Of a DNA stretch of 64,000 bases, positions 53,601 through 62,581 are shown one piece after another. The position numbers were made by a program, and so were the translations under genes. The notes under the pieces were generated by a model. It saw nothing but the letters and a program-made list of their open reading frames with translations. It searched no databases and was not told where the DNA came from. This stretch comes from Tridacna crocea (taxonomy: Eukaryota > Mollusca > Bivalvia > Cardiida > Cardiidae): contig OX031072.1 in NCBI GenBank assembly GCA_943736015.1, forward strand, positions 3,065,501-3,129,500, read 5' to 3'. How positions within the stretch are numbered: the stretch's first letter is position 1; the number at the start of each line of letters is the position of its first letter.

Positions 53601-56600
53601 CACTGGATTATGAGCCTTCTACGTTACCACCTGATCTACAGCTCTCGGCACAGTCTATTTATCATTTTGAACTAAATGTTTTTTTAATATGACATTCTTA
53701 TTCTTAAGCTCATTTTGCTTTTTAGGAACGAAAATTCTACTTATACTCACTAAATATCTTTCCAAGTAGTATTTCGACCTTTTTGTCCAAGTTTTCTTCA
53801 AGTTCTCCTTCACTAACTTGAGAATGATCTTTCATGAAGTCAACAGTAAATGTCTCACAGAGTGTACTGATGTCAACGTTTTTACCTGTAAAAGTTTGTA
53901 AAGTTTTTATCTTTAAAATCTACGTTCACATAAAACTGTATAATCCAATGAGGCTTAAAATGGCTAATCGAGGCATGAATTGAATCTAACCTGAGCTGGT
54001 AAGTGTTTTGTAAGTTCACCCCTGTGATATTGACCCGTGGTACGTCCATGGATCAACAATTTCAAATTTCAATTTCATGCAAATCAGGCCAAGCAGGATA
54101 AGATATCAACCTCCCTGGCTCATAGGTTATCAAATCGTTCAAACATTCAAGACTTAGTGACAGATACTGCCAATCGTGCTTAACCCTTTACTCCATAGAT
54201 ACCCATTTCTACTTACTCCTTGTAGAAGCCTTTGGAAAACATTGTGGCAAAAGGTGAAATTGCTGGTCACGAGCAGTTTCACCTTTTGTCGCAATGTTTT
54301 CTATGCTATCAAAAGGTGTCATATACACATAAAAACAGCTTCATCCTTGCTGTTATTTAGGGTCAATTAGAGATACCATAGAAATGTCTTATGGGGTAAA
54401 GGGTTTAACAGATTGTTCAAATTTATTCACTCATCAGTGCTAGACAAGAGGTGCCTTTAAATCTTGCCTTTTACTACAGTATGTAAGGCAACGATATTTT
54501 TGTACAGAAGCATCTAGTTGTCCTATGTGGTCTCGATATTTCAATGCAATAAGCAGAGCTGCGAGATTCTTTCTAACCTCTCTCCTGTTTTCTTTTCTAA
54601 ACAAAACGATAATCATGTTCAGTAAGAATGAATTCTGCCAAAATCAATCCCTGCAAAGATTCTTCCCGACTGTGAAAGTTCAAATGATCTAACACTGTTG
54701 GTAAGCATGAGTTTCAAACTTTGGTCTGGCATGTTAAGACGTTCATCGTCCTTCGACAATAAACTTGAGGACCGAGAGGACATCTAAAGTAACGTTATTA
54801 CAGAAGAGCACTCCGCACTAGGTAGCTGATTCGGTAACTACACCTACCCCCCGTCCGTATCATGGAGGTTGACTCTGGAAATACTTTCAGTCATATATGA
54901 TCTTAAAGGTGGCCCTTTATATTTTGGGACGAAAGTTTTACAAAAATACAAAGAAATCATTTCTTTACACTCCCAAATTTTCATTCACAAAACCTCAGTA
55001 GTCGAAAACTATCCGACAACAACAGAAATTAGAGATTTACTATGGTCCAGGACGACATCGACGGGAAACACGCTCATTTACATACCGGGAATACACAGAC
55101 GAAGCTTCAAACATAGAGTCCAAAGAAGACATTATGGAAAATAATTACATGTTCGTTATGTTATGGAATTTAAGCGCATTTAGTCGCGTGCCAGTCACTT
55201 TACATTCCCACAGTGCTTTTCTAATTTAGGTTTCAAAATCTAAAAATATCTAATGAGGCTACTTAGCATTTTAAGAGAACACCATATATTTTTTTAAAAT
55301 GTAATTTTATGATTCTTAATTATTGATTTTTTGTATTGTTTTTTTTTTTCATATAAATTTCAGTTATGTTTCTATTTTTAATTTGGTTAGATGTGAAAAA
55401 TCTAAATACCCACCTTTAAACATTGCCCCACCTTTGAAACTCATCGATGACAAGAACAGGTAGAGTAAACTTATCTAGCAAATACGATCTAAAACTTACA
55501 TTGAAACTTAATATACCAGTAAACAAATGAAATGACCTATTTGTCAACAGACACTTATTAAGAAGGAATTCAATCTTCGGTAAAGAAATGTAAGGCCGAT
55601 TACGGAGCCCGGTAGGTGTCATGTTTTACATATTTTTCATTTCGAAATAACGAAATGCTAAATCGTTAAAACGAAATACTATTTCGAGAAAATGAAATAC
55701 TAAATCGTTAAAAGGAAATACTAAATCGTTAAAACGAAATGGTATTTTGAGAAAATGAAATACTAAATCGTTAAAACGAAATAGGTTTGTTCGGAACACT
55801 TGGTTGTCATCGTATACAGATTGTGAAGTCACGGGCTTTTTGTCCCTGGGCTTGTTCGTCCCAAGTTATGTACTGCCAAGCAAAGATTTATTACTGCATA
55901 CTTCACTCCATACTGATTTTGACGGGTTTATATAAATAGACGTTGACTGCACATAATACCCGATCATTTTACTCGACATAAGATATAAATCTATGCAAAA
56001 ATAGTTTTCCCCATCATTACGCTTAAAGATGAAATCAAAGTACAGAAAAATGTTTATGGATATGGCCACAAATTTTCAATTTATAGGATATTGTAGGATG
56101 ATTAGCCGTAGAAAGAGGCTGTTTAGTACAAACTACCGCAATATACCGATAACTGCAATAATGCTGAAAACGGCTATGAGCAACACCATCCAACGAACAA
56201 ACTCTGTATTCCTTATCATACATAGTACTTCTTACGAAAAACTTGTTACAACGAACCCATGGTAAAGCTATTTTGCAAACAAAAGATAATAAACGTGTAT
56301 GTGTGTCTTGAAGAAGAGAGGGTAGTTCCAGTGCCGTAGGAAGCATTTTCAAGGGGGGACTAACTTTTTTTTCGGGGGCGGGGGGGGGAGAGGGGGGTAA
56401 CTTTTTTTTCTTAAGGAGGAGGTATATTTGCTCCATCGGTTCGTAAAAAGTGGAACTGTACACATTTATCTAAAGAATGCTAAGAGCCCCTTCCCCGCCC
56501 CTCCCCCCATAGCCATGTTTTTCAAAAATTCACAAACATTTTTGAAAAGGGTTACCCTAGGAGCATTTCTGTGAAATTATTTCAAAATCTGACCAGCGGT

Positions 56601-59600
56601 TTCAGAGAAGAAGATTTAAAAAAAAATCCTTTTGATTAACACGACTACCAGATTTTTGATAGAATCAAATCTGTGGACATCTTTTTAAGAGTACCTCCTA
56701 AGAAACAATCTAGCCAAGTTTGGTCCAAATCGGCCCAGCAGTTTAGGAAGAGAATATGTTTAAAGAAATTTTTGATTATGGGCGACAAATGACGGACGGA
56801 CACAGGATGATTCTAAAAGCTCTCCTTGAGCATGTTGTGCTCAGGTGAGCTAAATAACAGAAAAATCAACAGAGGTCTATTAAATGCAGACAAAGTAGAC
56901 CTAGTTTGCGATCCTTAACAAAAACAAGAAGACAAAGGTGGTCCTGGATCGCTCACCTATATTTGAGTAGAACATAGTTAGGTTTTTTTCCCCCAAAACT
57001 GTTTCTTCAATAACTTCAATGAAAAGAACAAAAGCACTGCATGCGGGTGCCAATGAATGGCTGTTGGGTGCTGGATAGTAAATTAAAATCATAATTTAAA
57101 CAACGGGCATAATTTGGCACCAAACGTTAATTTCTGTTGAATTATTTCAAAATCTGACCAGTGGTTTCATAGAATAAAAATTTTTAGGAACTGCTTAATG
57201 TCCGTATAGTGCAAATAGCCCCCGCCACCACAGCCTTGTTTCTTGACAAATCAGAATTTCGCTAAAATTCTTTTCAAAAGGAGCATCTAAAGACATCTCT
57301 GTGAATTATTTCAAAATCTGAAAAATGGCTTAGGAGAAAGGGAATTCCATAGAATTTCTGTACGTCCATGCAAAAAGCTCCCCCCCACCACCACAGCCAT
57401 GTTTTTAGACGGAACAAAATTTGCAAACAAGTTTTGGAAAGGCTCACCCATGGTACATTTCTGTGAAATGATTTCAAAATCATGACCACTGGTTTCAGAG
57501 AAGATTTTGAAAGAATGATCAGTGAAATGAAAGAATGCAAAAAGCCCCCAAACCACCACCACCACAGCCATGTTTTTCAACGGATCAAAATTTTCCAAAC
57601 TTTTTTTTTCAAAAGGGTCACACAAGGAACATTTCTGATTGATTGATTGATTGATTGATTGATTATATGGTGTTTAACGCTATCTTTAACATTATTTCAG
57701 TTATATTGCGGCGGCCAGTGCATGCTTTCCTGGAGTTTCAGTTACCAGTACTCCGCACACTATGCTTTCCAAGCCACTGGCTGCTTTCCCACATACCAAT
57801 CGTCGAAATAAGGATCAGCGGTGTGAGAGGAATGATTCCTGTTGCAATGACTATCATTAATCCTCGGAAAGGAATTGGCCGAGCCGGGAATTGGACTCAC
57901 GGCCCCCTGTTTTCAAGTCCTGTACGCTAACCGACTGAGCTACTGGGGCTTGGCGGAACATCTCTGTAAAATTATTTCAAAATCTGATAAGCGGTTTCAG
58001 AGGAGAAGATCTTTAAAAAAAAATCTTAGAAAATTCCATTTGGTTGCCATGGCAAGCAGAGTTTTTTGATAGAATCAAATTCTGAGAACAAACTTTAAAG
58101 AGGATCTCCGAAAAAGAACATTACAGTCAAGCTTGGTCCAAATTGACCCTGCAGTTTACAAGGATAAGTTAAAGAAGTGTTGACATAGCATGATGCAAAG
58201 AGCACCCCCATCACGACGACCACCACCACCACCACGGGGCCCGCCCAGGTGGCTCAGTGTTGAGCGTGTCGGACTCATGACCTGGTGTTTGTGAGTTCGA
58301 TACCCGATTGAGGCAAATTTTCTTTCCGGCGTATTTTCGCCTCTCACCTCTGCTGAACCATGTCAGAAAAGTAGTCGGTGACTTTGGAAAGAAAATTGTG
58401 TAAGTACTGGTGTGAAAAAACCAGGAAACATGTGTGCGTCAACGACCGCCATGATATGTCCTTAGCTGTTAAAATGGCGTTTTAGCCCAATACAACCAAC
58501 AAACCAACCAACCACCACGGCCATGTTTTTCGACGGATCAAAATTTCACAAACATTTTTTCTAAAGAGGCATCCAAGGAACATTAATGTGAATTTATTTC
58601 AAATTCGGAGGAAAAGCTTTTTAAAGAATGTGAACAGCCCTCCTTACCGCGGCCATGTTTTATGACGGATCAAAATTTCGCGAACATATTTGAAAAGGGT
58701 CACCCAAGGATCATTTCTGTGAAATTATTTCAAACTCTGGCCAGCGTTTTCAGAGAAGATCTTTACAGAATTTCTTAGAAAATTCTATTTGGTTGCCATA
58801 GCAACCACAGTTTTTGATAGAATCAAATTCTGTGAACCATTTTGAAAGAAGACCTCCCAAAAGAACATTCCGGCCAAGTTTGGTCAAAATTGACCCAGTG
58901 GTTTAGGAGGATAATATGTTTAAAGAATTGTTGACGACGGACGAAGCACAACGGACACACTGTGATCCTAAAAGCTCCCATTAAGCACGCTGTGCTCAGG
59001 TGAGCTGAAAAAGCAGATCGGTTGGAACAGGACGTTTAATCAACAAACATTTAATTTTGATTTAATTGTACACTATGTAAATGCAAGATTTTGACAAATA
59101 TTTTTGCTTTTTAACAAAATGTTTGCGGGGCTGAGCCCCAGCTAGTCCTTTCCCCTTCCCGTTCCTACGGGCCTAAGGTAGTAAACGACCAAGAGAAAGT
59201 TTTATTTAAAGTATTTTTATATGTAAATATTAACTCATTTTGTAAGGCAAATAGCACTATACATTCAAACACGATCGATAAGGAAGTGTGGGACGAACAA
59301 GCTCGGGCGAACAAGCCCAGCAGACGAACAAGCCCAGGGACGGACTGCATGGTTTTGGGACGAAAAAGCACGGTGTCACTGATCTCAAATGACCATGGTA
59401 GATGACAACCAAGTGTTCCGAACTTACCTATTTCGTTTTATCGAAATAGCATTTCGTTTTATCGAAATAGTATTTCGTTTTAACGATATAGCATTTTGTT
59501 TTCTCGAAATAGTATTTCGTTTTAACGATTTAGGATTTCGTTATTTCGAAATAAAAAATGTGTAGAACATGTCACCTACCGGGCTCCGTAGCCTATGTAC

Positions 59601-62198
59601 AGAGTACATGAAGTAAAACAGTGAGCAAGTTGCTCGACGGTTTACCCGACGTTCGCAAAGTGCACAGTAAAGATGTCAGCAGAAGAATATTGACATTTTA
59701 TCTACAATCTTTAGTTTTAGAGTAACAAGAGTACTCTCGCATGCCAACGCTTGGCTTCATTTGCTCTTAATGAGAATTCTGCCTCATAAACAGGACCATA
59801 ACTATGTAAAAATACTGATGATTACCTATCCCTTTTGTAGGGGTGCCTTTTTTGAGAGTTAAAAACAAGTCTTAGTTTGAGATGAATATCTTCGGTAATT
59901 ACAGAGACATTATAAAATGCCACAGTTTTTGAAATTTGTCAATCGAAAAAGGGTAATAAATATGCAACTGGAGGCTCTTGAGCGCCTGTATTGCTCACAG
60001 GCCTGATTTTTCTGTAACGGTGGAGAGAAGTTTTTAATGATTACTATTCATTCCTGCACTTTAGGTCACTAAAGAAAAAAAGCTACGAAAAACAATGTGA
60101 GAAAAGAAGAAAATAACAGTAACATGCATTTTCTTAGTTTTACACAATAATTTCTACCCTTTTTGATACAAGTTTTACTAGTTTGAAAATTTATTATGTT
60201 GTCTGCAACATCTTTCAATTATGACCAGTTATAAACATTTTGTCTTCTGGTTATAGTTAAAGAGGGTCTTGTTACAAACCATTTTGGGTGGGGAAACATC
60301 AAAATATAGAAAATATGTATTGTGGCAATTGTTTTAAGTTGCAGGATCAGGCTGATTGGATAACAAAATGCCTTGACACACAACAGTAAAGCCCTGTACC
60401 CCTTTGTAATAGGTGACCAGTAGGTCAACAAACCTTTACCAGAACTAATAAAAGTGCAGGGGTTCTCTTGTTTTATATGAAAAGAATTAAAGATCATGTA
60501 AAGCAACCATCTTTAACTCTTTACCAAACGACAAAATTTGGGATGTGACCAAACTGAAAGCATTTGCAGACAACAAATTGAACATTGATGAAATGATGAT
60601 TTCTCTCTTTAATAGAGTAGAAAACACTGAGGGAAAAGGAGAAAATGCTGATTATCAGCATTTTCTCCTTTTCCAAGAGTGTTTTCCAAAGAATTCTTCT
60701 TTAGGGTTATTAAAAGTCAAGATTGTATGGTAAAGACTTACCACCATAGGAACTAACCTGCAATACAACAATGAAATCCAACGAATAGTTTGAGAGAAGA
60801 AATTTTTCAAAGATTTTACTTTATACCATAAAAGGAAAATGAGTCTCCCATAAAAGCCATGTTTTTTGACGGATCTTTTCTTTTATTAAGAAATTCTTTA
60901 GACCTCTATCTAAGGAACATTCCTGCAAAATAATAATGCTATCCAATTAGCGGTTTGGGAGGAGATGATTTTTAAAGGTTTTCTACTTTGGTTACCATGG
61001 CAACCAGAATTATTCATGAAACACAATTATTTGAAGGAATTTGAAAGAGGACCACATAAAGAACATGCCTGTGAAATTTGGTAAAATTCCTGTCAATAGT
61101 TTCTAACGAGAAGTTTTTTAAAGAAAAAGTTTACGGACGCACGGACGCACGGAAGAACCGACGGACGGACGGACGCACGACAGACACAACGCCACGACAA
61201 TAGCTCACTGGCCTTCGGCCAGTGGAGCTAAATATTATTATCGTGGTTACCTGCCTATGTTGTATGTTTTCCCCTACGGATAGTTAAAAATAGTCCGAGT
61301 GTCTAGAAAATATCTTCAAAAATGATAGAGATGTTATAAAACGCTTAAGCACGACCTTGCATACGACAACGACGACAGTGACGCAGACGACGCTAGGGCT
61401 ATGACAAAAGCTCGACATTTTCTATGAAACTACCAAGGGTAAAACTGAATCCATATTTAATGTACTCCTCGTTACAGAAGTCCGTATGACTAGTGACTCT
61501 ACTGGTAAAGGAAAGATTCTACAGATTATTCAGGTTGAAAGGTAGTGTTTATTCTGTAGTTCTGTTTTAAAGCTTGAATATAATACTTTTTCCCCCTACG
61601 AATTAAGATTTTCCTTCAACCCTCTCACCTATTATCTTTCGTAGTAGGTTTTCGAACTGCTCATCCACTTTGATTCCTCCCCAGGCTCCACCGCTAGCTT
61701 GATGGACTTCCTTCAGTTCACCAGAGAAGCTTACACAGTGAACCGTAATATCAACAGTCCCACCTGCACAAGATATTCAGAATGAAAAGGTAACAGATGT
61801 CTGCGTATATGCTTACACTCCATGTTTATGAATTTATAACTAATTAAGCATCAGTTCTGAACCACGGCACCAATGCACTGGCCTTCATTTTTAAGTTAAT
61901 TGTTGAAGCATAAATTTGTTAGATAGAACTGATTAATCTAGGCAAACGATAAATATAGGTACTAGTTTTAGGCCATGTAGAGAACAACTAAGAAGCTTTA
62001 TATAAAGCTCATTCCAAGGATAGAAACCTAATTGATCATACCGCCTGCATCCAAAACCAAATACTTTGATCCTTCCTTCAGGTTTTTTAGCAAATAATCA
62101 CGCCCCTCTCTACTTCTTGCTACTGGCAAATGTTGACAATATAAGGATGCTACCTCTGGTTCAAGTGCTATTGTAAGACGTTCTCCTTCTATACCAGC
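46776..62198 (-). CDS. HSPA12-like Hsp70 gene, 3' part (five candidate exons)
   Basis: Minus-strand gene whose visible exons in transcript order are 62042-62198, 61629-61763, 53751-53885, 49254-49388 and 46776-47698. All have AG acceptors, and the four internal exons have GT donors. Every junction is phase 1, so any of the three 135 bp exons can be kept or skipped without breaking frame. The protein matches the HSPA12 branch of the Hsp70/actin ATPase fold: LEPE near the start, DAGGGTVD, SGGAWGG, GGFSES and KGAVIFG. HSPA12 proteins have an ATPase-like domain and an atypical C-terminal part instead of the classical substrate domain. Their role is stress or immune related and the client is unknown. 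The 5' exons (start codon, phosphate-1 loop) are not in the window. The paralogue cannot be named from this fragment. Introns are about 0.28, 7.7, 4.4 and 1.6 kb and hold two foldback elements, SINEs and one TTAA element. Confidence 0.88.
48006..48944 (-). mobile_element. Tandem-unit element of the same class, complete copy
   Basis: On the minus strand it starts CAAGAGGACCATGGTGGTCC with TCGCTCACCTGG and ends GCACTTCGTGCTCAGGTG...GCTCAGGTGAGCTAA. The GTGCTC-AGGTG end motif is doubled (48010-48060). About four units of roughly 163 bp carry CAGAGCTTTGATATT and CCCCGGGGGTCACAAGTTT. The unit differs from that at 35688, so it is a sister family sharing the ends. It lies in the last intron of the HSPA12-like gene. 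Confidence 0.75.
49254..49388 (-). CDS. HSPA12-like gene, divergent duplicate of exon b (copy d)
   Basis: Exactly 135 bp, phase 1 to 1, with acceptor CTAACAG before GTACA and donor GTGAG after GAATCG. The translation reads TESDITALCSTVTAELKEL and ends LENLLRDRIG, collinear with exon b (TVDITVHC, ELKEV, FENLLRKIIG). The phosphate-loop glycine and threonine and the SGG-WGG motif are replaced. It joins in frame to the last exon. It could be constitutive, alternative or decaying. Confidence 0.72.
49389..50229 (-). other. HSPA12 intron, no repeat recognised
   Basis: Unique AT-rich intron between copy d and FB2. An A run lies at 49859-49873. Confidence 0.5.
51290..51600 (-). mobile_element. tRNA-SINE, full length, in the FB2 loop
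   Basis: Minus strand head AGCCCTGGTATCTCAGTCGG, then body (GTTATGTGGGAAAGCAGCC, GTGGAGTACCGAAAAC) and tail near GTAAAACACCATACAATCA. Box B is worn. Confidence 0.72.
51813..51897 (-). mobile_element. tRNA-like SINE head of another type
   Basis: Minus strand has AATGGCCTTATGGATAAAGC and the B box AGGTTCAAATCC (plus strand 51815-51826). It lies 20 bp from the inner edge of the FB2 right arm. Confidence 0.5.
52696..52755. repeat. GATCAAGATCAGACTG hairpin element, right part
   Basis: CTGTGCAGTCTTATCTTGAT, CTGTACTGTTTGCTAG. Only one arm is clear. Confidence 0.55.
52862..53395. repeat. Inverted repeat of about 80-105 bp arms in HSPA12 intron
   Basis: The left arm (52862-52942) has CTTGGCCGCTTGCTTCTTTA and AAAATCGAAGCTCCCGCTG. 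The right arm (53291-53395) has the reverse complement CAGCGGGAGTTTCGATTTTT and AAAGAGGCGAGCGGCCAAGG. Divergence is modest. It could be a decayed foldback element or two inverted copies of an unknown repeat. Confidence 0.65.
53499..53615 (-). mobile_element. tRNA-SINE tail fragment
   Basis: GTTTAACGCCTTTTCATTAT, CATGCCACTGCATCCCGTGC, AGTTTCTTTCACCAGTACTT follow the order of the SINE at 57639, reading from its tail. Confidence 0.6.
53751..53885 (-). CDS. HSPA12-like gene, divergent duplicate of exon b (copy c)
   Basis: Exactly 135 bp, phase 1 to 1, with acceptor TTTTACAG before GTAAA and donor GTGAGT after ATATTTA. The frame is open and reads GKNVDISTLCETFTVDF and ends VEILLGKIF. It aligns without gaps to exon b at G-x-x-VDI, the cysteine and the hydrophobic L-L-x-K-I end. 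The phosphate-binding GGT is now KN, and the SGGAWGG motif is gone. Intact splice sites and an open frame argue for a used cassette exon over a dead copy. Expression is not shown. Confidence 0.72.
54180..54408 (-). mobile_element. Family B TTAA element in an HSPA12 intron
   Basis: TTAACCCTTTACTCCATAGA to CTTATGGGGTAAAGGGTTTAA, 229 bp. It is the only well-kept TTAA element between HSPA12 exons. Confidence 0.85.
54409..55601. other. HSPA12 intron with an unexplained open frame
   Basis: A 91-codon plus-strand frame (54869-55144) reads SVIYDLKGGPLYFGTKVLQK with no domain I know. It could be a piece of an unrecognised element. The rest shows no repeat. Confidence 0.35.
56478..56853 (+). mobile_element. 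Tandem-unit element, 5'-truncated copy
   Basis: Two units with GCATTTCTGTGAAATTATTT and CTGACCAGCGGTTTCAG, then GACGGACGGACACAGG and the terminal hairpin GAGCATGTTGTGCTCAGGTG, AGCTAA. The start with the GATCGCTCACC motif is missing. It lies between the arms of the 55602-59590 foldback. Confidence 0.75.
57639..57954 (-). mobile_element. tRNA-SINE, complete, with target duplication
   Basis: Minus strand head AGCCCCAGTAGCTCAGTCGG (box A at 57932-57942), body GGGAAAGCAGCCAGTGGCTT, tail GCGTTAAACACCATATAATC with (AATC)n at 57639-57664. GGAACATTTCTG and GGAACATCTCTG flank it (57627-57638, 57955-57966), an 11/12 duplication of the host tandem-unit element. Confidence 0.85.
58238..58510 (+). mobile_element. 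tRNA-SINE of a second family, complete
   Basis: Head GCCCAGGTGGCTCAGTGTTG with B box GAGTTCGATACCC, body GTACTGGTGTGAAAAAACCA, tail AAAATGGCGTTTTAGCCC and (CAAC)n. ACCACCACGG occurs on both sides (58228-58237, 58511-58520). It sits in the same tandem-unit element as the SINE at 57639. Confidence 0.78.
59591..60039. other. HSPA12 intron, no feature recognised
   Basis: Unique sequence between FB3 and a worn TTAA element. Confidence 0.45.
60040..60258 (-). mobile_element. Worn family A copy
   Basis: CACTAAAGAAAAAAAGCTAC, AATGTGAGAAAAGAAGAAAA, TTGTCTGCAACATCTTTCAA, ending TCTTCTGGTTATAGTTAA. Confidence 0.58.
60513..60740 (+). mobile_element. Family A TTAA element
   Basis: TTAACTCTTTACCAAACGAC to GTATGGTAAAGACTTA. 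Perfect hairpin with GCTGATTATCAGC. It lies in the long HSPA12 intron. Confidence 0.82.
60776..61231 (+). mobile_element. Tandem-unit element, truncated, CTGGCCTTCGGCCAG hairpin end
   Basis: The right end has (GGAC)n-like GACGGACGGACGGACGCACG, then the hairpin CTGGCCTTCGGCCAG followed by TGGAGCTAA. Two degenerate units upstream contain AAGGAACATTCCTGC and GGTTACCATGGCAACCAG. No GATCGCTCACC start was found, so the 5' end is lost. It lies about 400 bp from HSPA12 exon b. Confidence 0.6.
61232..61628. other. HSPA12 intron next to exon b, no feature recognised
   Basis: ACGACAACGACGACAGTGAC (61363) is a short GAC-rich stretch. Otherwise unique. Confidence 0.45.
61629..61763 (-). CDS. HSPA12-like gene, ATPase exon b (canonical copy)
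   Basis: This is a 135 bp, phase 1 to phase 1 exon with acceptor TGTGCAG before GTGGG and donor GTGAGA after ATAATAG. Joined to exon a it gives DAGGGTVDITVHC, the phosphate-2 motif, then LKEVHQASGGAWGGIKVDEQF and ends LLRKIIG. This is the canonical HSPA12 form (GGGTVDLTVH, SGGPWGG, VDEEF). It is the only one of the three 135 bp exons that keeps these binding motifs. Confidence 0.92.
62042..62198 (-). CDS. HSPA12-like gene, ATPase exon a
   Basis: The exon is 157 bp and encodes 52 residues plus one base. It is bounded by an acceptor reading CCACAG before GCTGGT and a donor GTATGA after GCAGGCG. The translation starts AGIEGERLTIALEPEVASLY and ends YLVLDAG, which is the HSPA12 segment just before the phosphate-2 loop (human family members read IALEPEAAS and end DCGGG). 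The last G completes a glycine codon with the next exon. No further exon could be recognised to the right up to 64000. Confidence 0.9.
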
Positions 62199-62581
62199 CT
62201 GTGGAATATAACCAAAAAGGAAACGTTCTTAAAGCACAAATACAATTTTCAGTGTTACAGATAACATGTGTGTCACCGCCCAGCCAATTTTATACTTAAT
62301 AGAAGGAGAAATACAAAAATGACAACATAAACAGTTTTTTGCTACGTCAATGTATTTTCAGGTGGTTTCTGCAAATAAATATAAACATTACCGCTAGGAA
62401 AGATATACATGTAGTTCTTACAGAAATGAAATCTTCTATGCATGAGTATATGACAAAATGATATTTAGAGATATCTATATTTGTACTACGGTATAAAGAC
62501 GAGGCTTTGAAGAAAACAACTTGTCATGTACAATTAAAGATGGCCGGTGACGTGATAATTGTTCACTTCAAGAGGTTAGTC
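62199..62581. other. HSPA12 intron upstream of exon a
   Basis: Unique AT-rich sequence, no exon-like frame with splice sites recognised. Confidence 0.45.

Larger units (their letters stand above)
56925..59008 (+). mobile_element. Tandem-unit element, complete copy carrying two SINEs
   Basis: Starts CAAGAAGACAAAGGTGGTCC, TGGATCGCTCACC and ends AAGCACGCTGTGCTCAGGTG, AGCTGAA. About six units of 165 bp carry CCACCACCACAGCCATGTTT and TGTGAAATTATTTCAAAATC. Two SINEs (57639-57954, 58238-58510) are inserted in it with their own target duplications. It lies inside the 55602-59590 foldback, in the long HSPA12 intron. Confidence 0.8.
55602..59590. mobile_element. Large foldback FB3 with AACGAAATACTA-unit arms
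   Basis: Inverted arms 55602-55865 and about 59285-59590 start TACGGAGCCCGGTAGGTG. They carry short units such as ATTTCGTTTTAACGATTTAG, then GTTCCGAACACTTGGTTGTC and GGGCTTGTTCGTCCC. The 3.4 kb between the arms is filled by two tandem-unit elements and SINEs that look like later insertions. No clean target duplication was found, so two independent inverted copies cannot be ruled out. It lies in the 7.7 kb HSPA12 intron. Confidence 0.7.

Noticed and set aside
54869..55144. 91-codon frame as a gene or extra HSPA12 exon
   Set aside because: It is on the opposite strand to the gene, has no recognised motif, and no homologous copy in the window. Kept only as a note.
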